From: Caulobacteraceae bacterium
GTDB lineage: Bacteria; Pseudomonadota; Alphaproteobacteria; Caulobacterales; Caulobacteraceae
Length of the DNA stretch: 8,650 nucleotides
Assembly: GCA_947456005.1 (NCBI GenBank)
Contig: CANGRP010000103.1
Span: forward strand, 1 to 8,650
Reading direction: 5' to 3'
Of the stretch, positions 6,619 through 8,650 are shown piece by piece (position 1 is the stretch's first letter; each line of letters begins with the position of its first letter). The position numbers were made by a program, and so were the translations under genes. The notes under the pieces were generated by a model. It was not told where the DNA came from and ran no database searches. It was given only the letters and a program-made list of their open reading frames with translations.

Positions 6619-8650
6619 TCACCACCGGCTCTTGAGGTCGACCACGAAGGTCCGCTGGGGCAGGGGGTGCGAGACGTAGGCCTGGTCGTTCAGCAGGTTG
6701 TCGATGCCCAGCCCCACCTCTGCATGCTGGCCGACCGCCCAGGTGAGCCGACCATCCAGGGTGAAGTACTCAGTCTGGAATCCGTAGGCGTCGCCTCGCG
6801 ACAGGCCGAAGAGGTCGGAGTTCGGACGGGTGGCGTAGCGCCATCCGAGGGAGGCCCGCGCGGAGTCGCTCACCCGGTACCGGATCGAGCCATTGGAGCG
6901 CCATTCCGGGATCCGCGGGAACATCTGTCCCTCCGCCGCAGGCGCCGAGGCGTTGCGGAGCGTCCGGGCGTCCATCCACGAGAGGTTGGCGTCGATGTCG
7001 AGACCCTCGACGCCCACATCCCGGGCCTCGGCGATGAGCTCGGCGCCCACCTGCCGGACCCGGTCGACATTCTTGTAGGATGAAACCACCTGGCCGAAGG
7101 GATTGAGACCCTGGAAGCTGAAGATGGCGTCGTGGACGTCCTGCAGGAAGACTGAGCTCGTCACCCGGACGTCGCCGAAGCTGCGCCTCAGGATGAGGCT
7201 GGCGTCAAAGGATGTCTCCGGCTTCAGGTTGGGATCGAAGCTCTGCGGATCGATCTGCTGGGTGATGTCGTCAATGCGTCCCTGGAAAAGTTCGCCCACG
7301 GTCGGGAAACGGGTCGCTTTGCCCAGGCTGAGCTGGACCGCCCAACCCGCCGCCAGTGGGCCCTGGAAGCTGAGCTTCGGGCTGATGGCGCTATCGGTCC
7401 GCTCCGGATAGTCGTCGTCCACCCTCCGGCCGGCGACCTGCTTGCCGATGCCGCCATCGTGAGCCTTCCAGGCGTCGTATCGGACGCCCGCGGTCAGGCT
7501 GTAGTCGCCCGGAAGAGATATCTCGTCCTCGAGGAAGGCCCCGAAGGTCGTCGTCTTCCCCCAGGTGGAGGCTGAGAAGACCGGATTGGAGGCGTTCTTC
7601 CACGCCGTGGTGCTGAAGGTCTCGGACCTTGTCTCATAGAGGTTGGCGTCTGCCCCGAAGGCGACGGCGTGATCGCCGAACGTCCTCTCCAGGGTCACGG
7701 CGCCCGTCCACCATCCGGGTTCCCGGGCCTGGGTCTGTGTCCCCGCGCCGTTGACCAGCCCCGTCGCCATGTCGCGAGAGGTCCGCCCATCCTGGCTCGC
7801 GATCCAGTATCGCGAGACGTTGGCCGACACCGCCCAGCCGACAGCGTCGCCGCCCGCCCGCAGGCCGGCGAGATACTCGGTTCGACGGGTCAGGGACTGG
7901 GTGAGGCCGGTCGCGTTCCAGGTTCGACCGCCGAAGGCTACGCGACCCTGCCAGACCGGTGATCCGCCAGCGTCCTTGAGGAAGGTCCGCGTGTCTGTGA
8001 GGTCCTGGTCGGTCAGCCAGGCGAAGCCCATGGCCTCCAGCGTCCACCCGCTGTCCATCTCCCAGCCGGCGCGAAGCCGGAACTGGTCCTGGATGACACG
8101 GACCGGTGAGGCGGCGCCGAAGACCGGGGTCGCCAGCCTCGGGTCCACAAAGGCTCCGGTCACCGCCGTTCCCGTCCCGGTCGCGGGGGTCAGGAGGTTG
8201 TAGGTCATGGACTGGCCGGTGTTCTCGAAATGCCGGAAGCCCGCCCGCAGGCTGAACGGCGAGTCTTCAGGCTTCCAGGCCAGGCCCGCCTCGGCGCTGT
8301 AGCCCCGGAAGGTCTCGTCGAAGCCGTACTCCGTGAAGGGCATGAGCATGACCTGGGCCTGGCCGTAGACCTCGTTCCGCTCGGGCGCCCGGGTGGTGAC
8401 CGAGATCACCCCGCCCATGGAGTTGCCGCCGTAGCGCGCCGAGTAGGGGCCATAGACGATGTCGAACTGCCGGACTTCCGCCGGGCCGACGACGTTCCAC
8501 TTCGGCGGGAAGTCGAACCGGTTGCCGAGGAAGTTGGACACGACAAACCCGTCGACGAGGACCAGGGTCCGGGCGCTCTGGACGGTGTTGGCGCCCCGCA
8601 GGGCGACCACCGCGTTGTCGTCGCCGGCGAAGCGCTTCCGGACGAAGAAG
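6619..8650 (-). CDS. TonB-dependent outer-membrane receptor, 5' end outside the window
   Basis: The frame stays open from the window edge to the TGA at 6619-6621, giving 676 visible residues. The first of them (F-F-V-R-K-R-F-A-G-D-D-N) already belong to the plug, so the signal peptide and TonB box lie beyond 8650. The plug is recognisable by L-V-L-V-D-G, V-R-Q-F-D-I-V-Y-G-P-Y-S-A-R-Y-G and M-G-G-V-I-S-V-T-T-R. The rest is an outer-membrane beta-barrel with alternating aromatic strands, a G-K-A-T-R-F-P-T-V-G-E-L-F block, D-P-N-L-K-P-E, and the C-terminal G-I-D-N-L-L-N-D-Q-A-Y and P-L-P-Q-R-T-F ending in Trp, which the barrel-assembly machinery prefers. Receptors of this class import ferric siderophores, heme, cobalamin or other scarce ligands using TonB energy. 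The adjacent PepSY protein favours an iron-siderophore or another metal chelate. The valine codon GTG at 8610 is internal, not the start. Confidence 0.93.
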   Translation of the reverse strand, partial: FFVRKRFAGDDNAVVALRGANTVQSARTLVLVDGFVVSNFLGNRFDFPPKWNVVGPAEVRQFDIVYGPYSARYGGNSMGGVISVTTRAPERNEVYGQAQVMLMPFTEYGFDETFRGYSAEAGLAWKPEDSPFSLRAGFRHFENTGQSMTYNLLTPATGTGTAVTGAFVDPRLATPVFGAASPVRVIQDQFRLRAGWEMDSGWTLEAMGFAWLTDQDLTDTRTFLKDAGGSPVWQGRVAFGGRTWNATGLTQSLTRRTEYLAGLRAGGDAVGWAVSANVSRYWIASQDGRTSRDMATGLVNGAGTQTQAREPGWWTGAVTLERTFGDHAVAFGADANLYETRSETFSTTAWKNASNPVFSASTWGKTTTFGAFLEDEISLPGDYSLTAGVRYDAWKAHDGGIGKQVAGRRVDDDYPERTDSAISPKLSFQGPLAAGWAVQLSLGKATRFPTVGELFQGRIDDITQQIDPQSFDPNLKPETSFDASLILRRSFGDVRVTSSVFLQDVHDAIFSFQGLNPFGQVVSSYKNVDRVRQVGAELIAEARDVGVEGLDIDANLSWMDARTLRNASAPAAEGQMFPRIPEWRSNGSIRYRVSDSARASLGWRYATRPNSDLFGLSRGDAYGFQTEYFTLDGRLTWAVGQHAEVGLGIDNLLNDQAYVSHPLPQRTFVVDLKSRW

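Noticed and set aside
6011..6679. Plus-strand open frame of 222 codons opposite the PepSY gene and receptor end
   Set aside because: It is an antisense shadow of the membrane protein; its composition reflects GC-rich reverse codons and there is no ribosome site.

Overview
The window is GC-rich, densely coding DNA of an alphaproteobacterial type. The protein repertoire (a Baeyer-Villiger monooxygenase, a FadD19/PRK07798-like acyl-CoA ligase, a hot-dog thioesterase and a TonB receptor paired with a PepSY membrane protein) would fit Caulobacterales such as Phenylobacterium or Caulobacter. That assignment is inference from the look of the proteins, not from a marker gene. There are seven protein-coding loci and no gene-free stretch over 300 bases. 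I saw no tRNA, rRNA, CRISPR array, insertion sequence or integrase.

Left part (2-3339, plus strand): the C-terminus of a flavin-dependent Baeyer-Villiger monooxygenase, then a secreted SxxK serine hydrolase of the class C beta-lactamase / family VIII esterase / NylB type (445-1632), then an acyl-CoA synthetase (1735-3339). In this order the three could turn a ketone into an ester or lactone, hydrolyse it, and activate the freed acid as a CoA thioester. A GC hairpin (1639-1656) and a small inverted repeat (1686-1698) lie before the ligase, so the ligase may be partly independently controlled.

Middle (3351-5241): a minus-strand alpha/beta hydrolase with a twin-arginine-like leader runs convergent to the ligase and divergent from a plus-strand acyl-CoA thioesterase-like gene. 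The 98-base divergent spacer holds a perfect 10-base inverted repeat and a further 10-base palindrome. The thioesterase reading frame is broken near 4629/4630: the N-terminal part is in one frame and the rest in another, and adding one base restores a 267-residue protein. It is either a recent pseudogene or a sequence error.

Right part (5234-8650, minus strand): a TonB-dependent outer-membrane receptor (5' end outside the window) followed without a gap by a PepSY-domain inner-membrane protein of the ferri-siderophore reductase type. This is a compact metal or siderophore uptake pair. The PepSY gene overlaps the thioesterase tail by 8 bases.

The individual families are familiar. The points most worth a second look are the monooxygenase-hydrolase-ligase set, the frameshifted thioesterase, the structured divergent spacer and the receptor-reductase pair.
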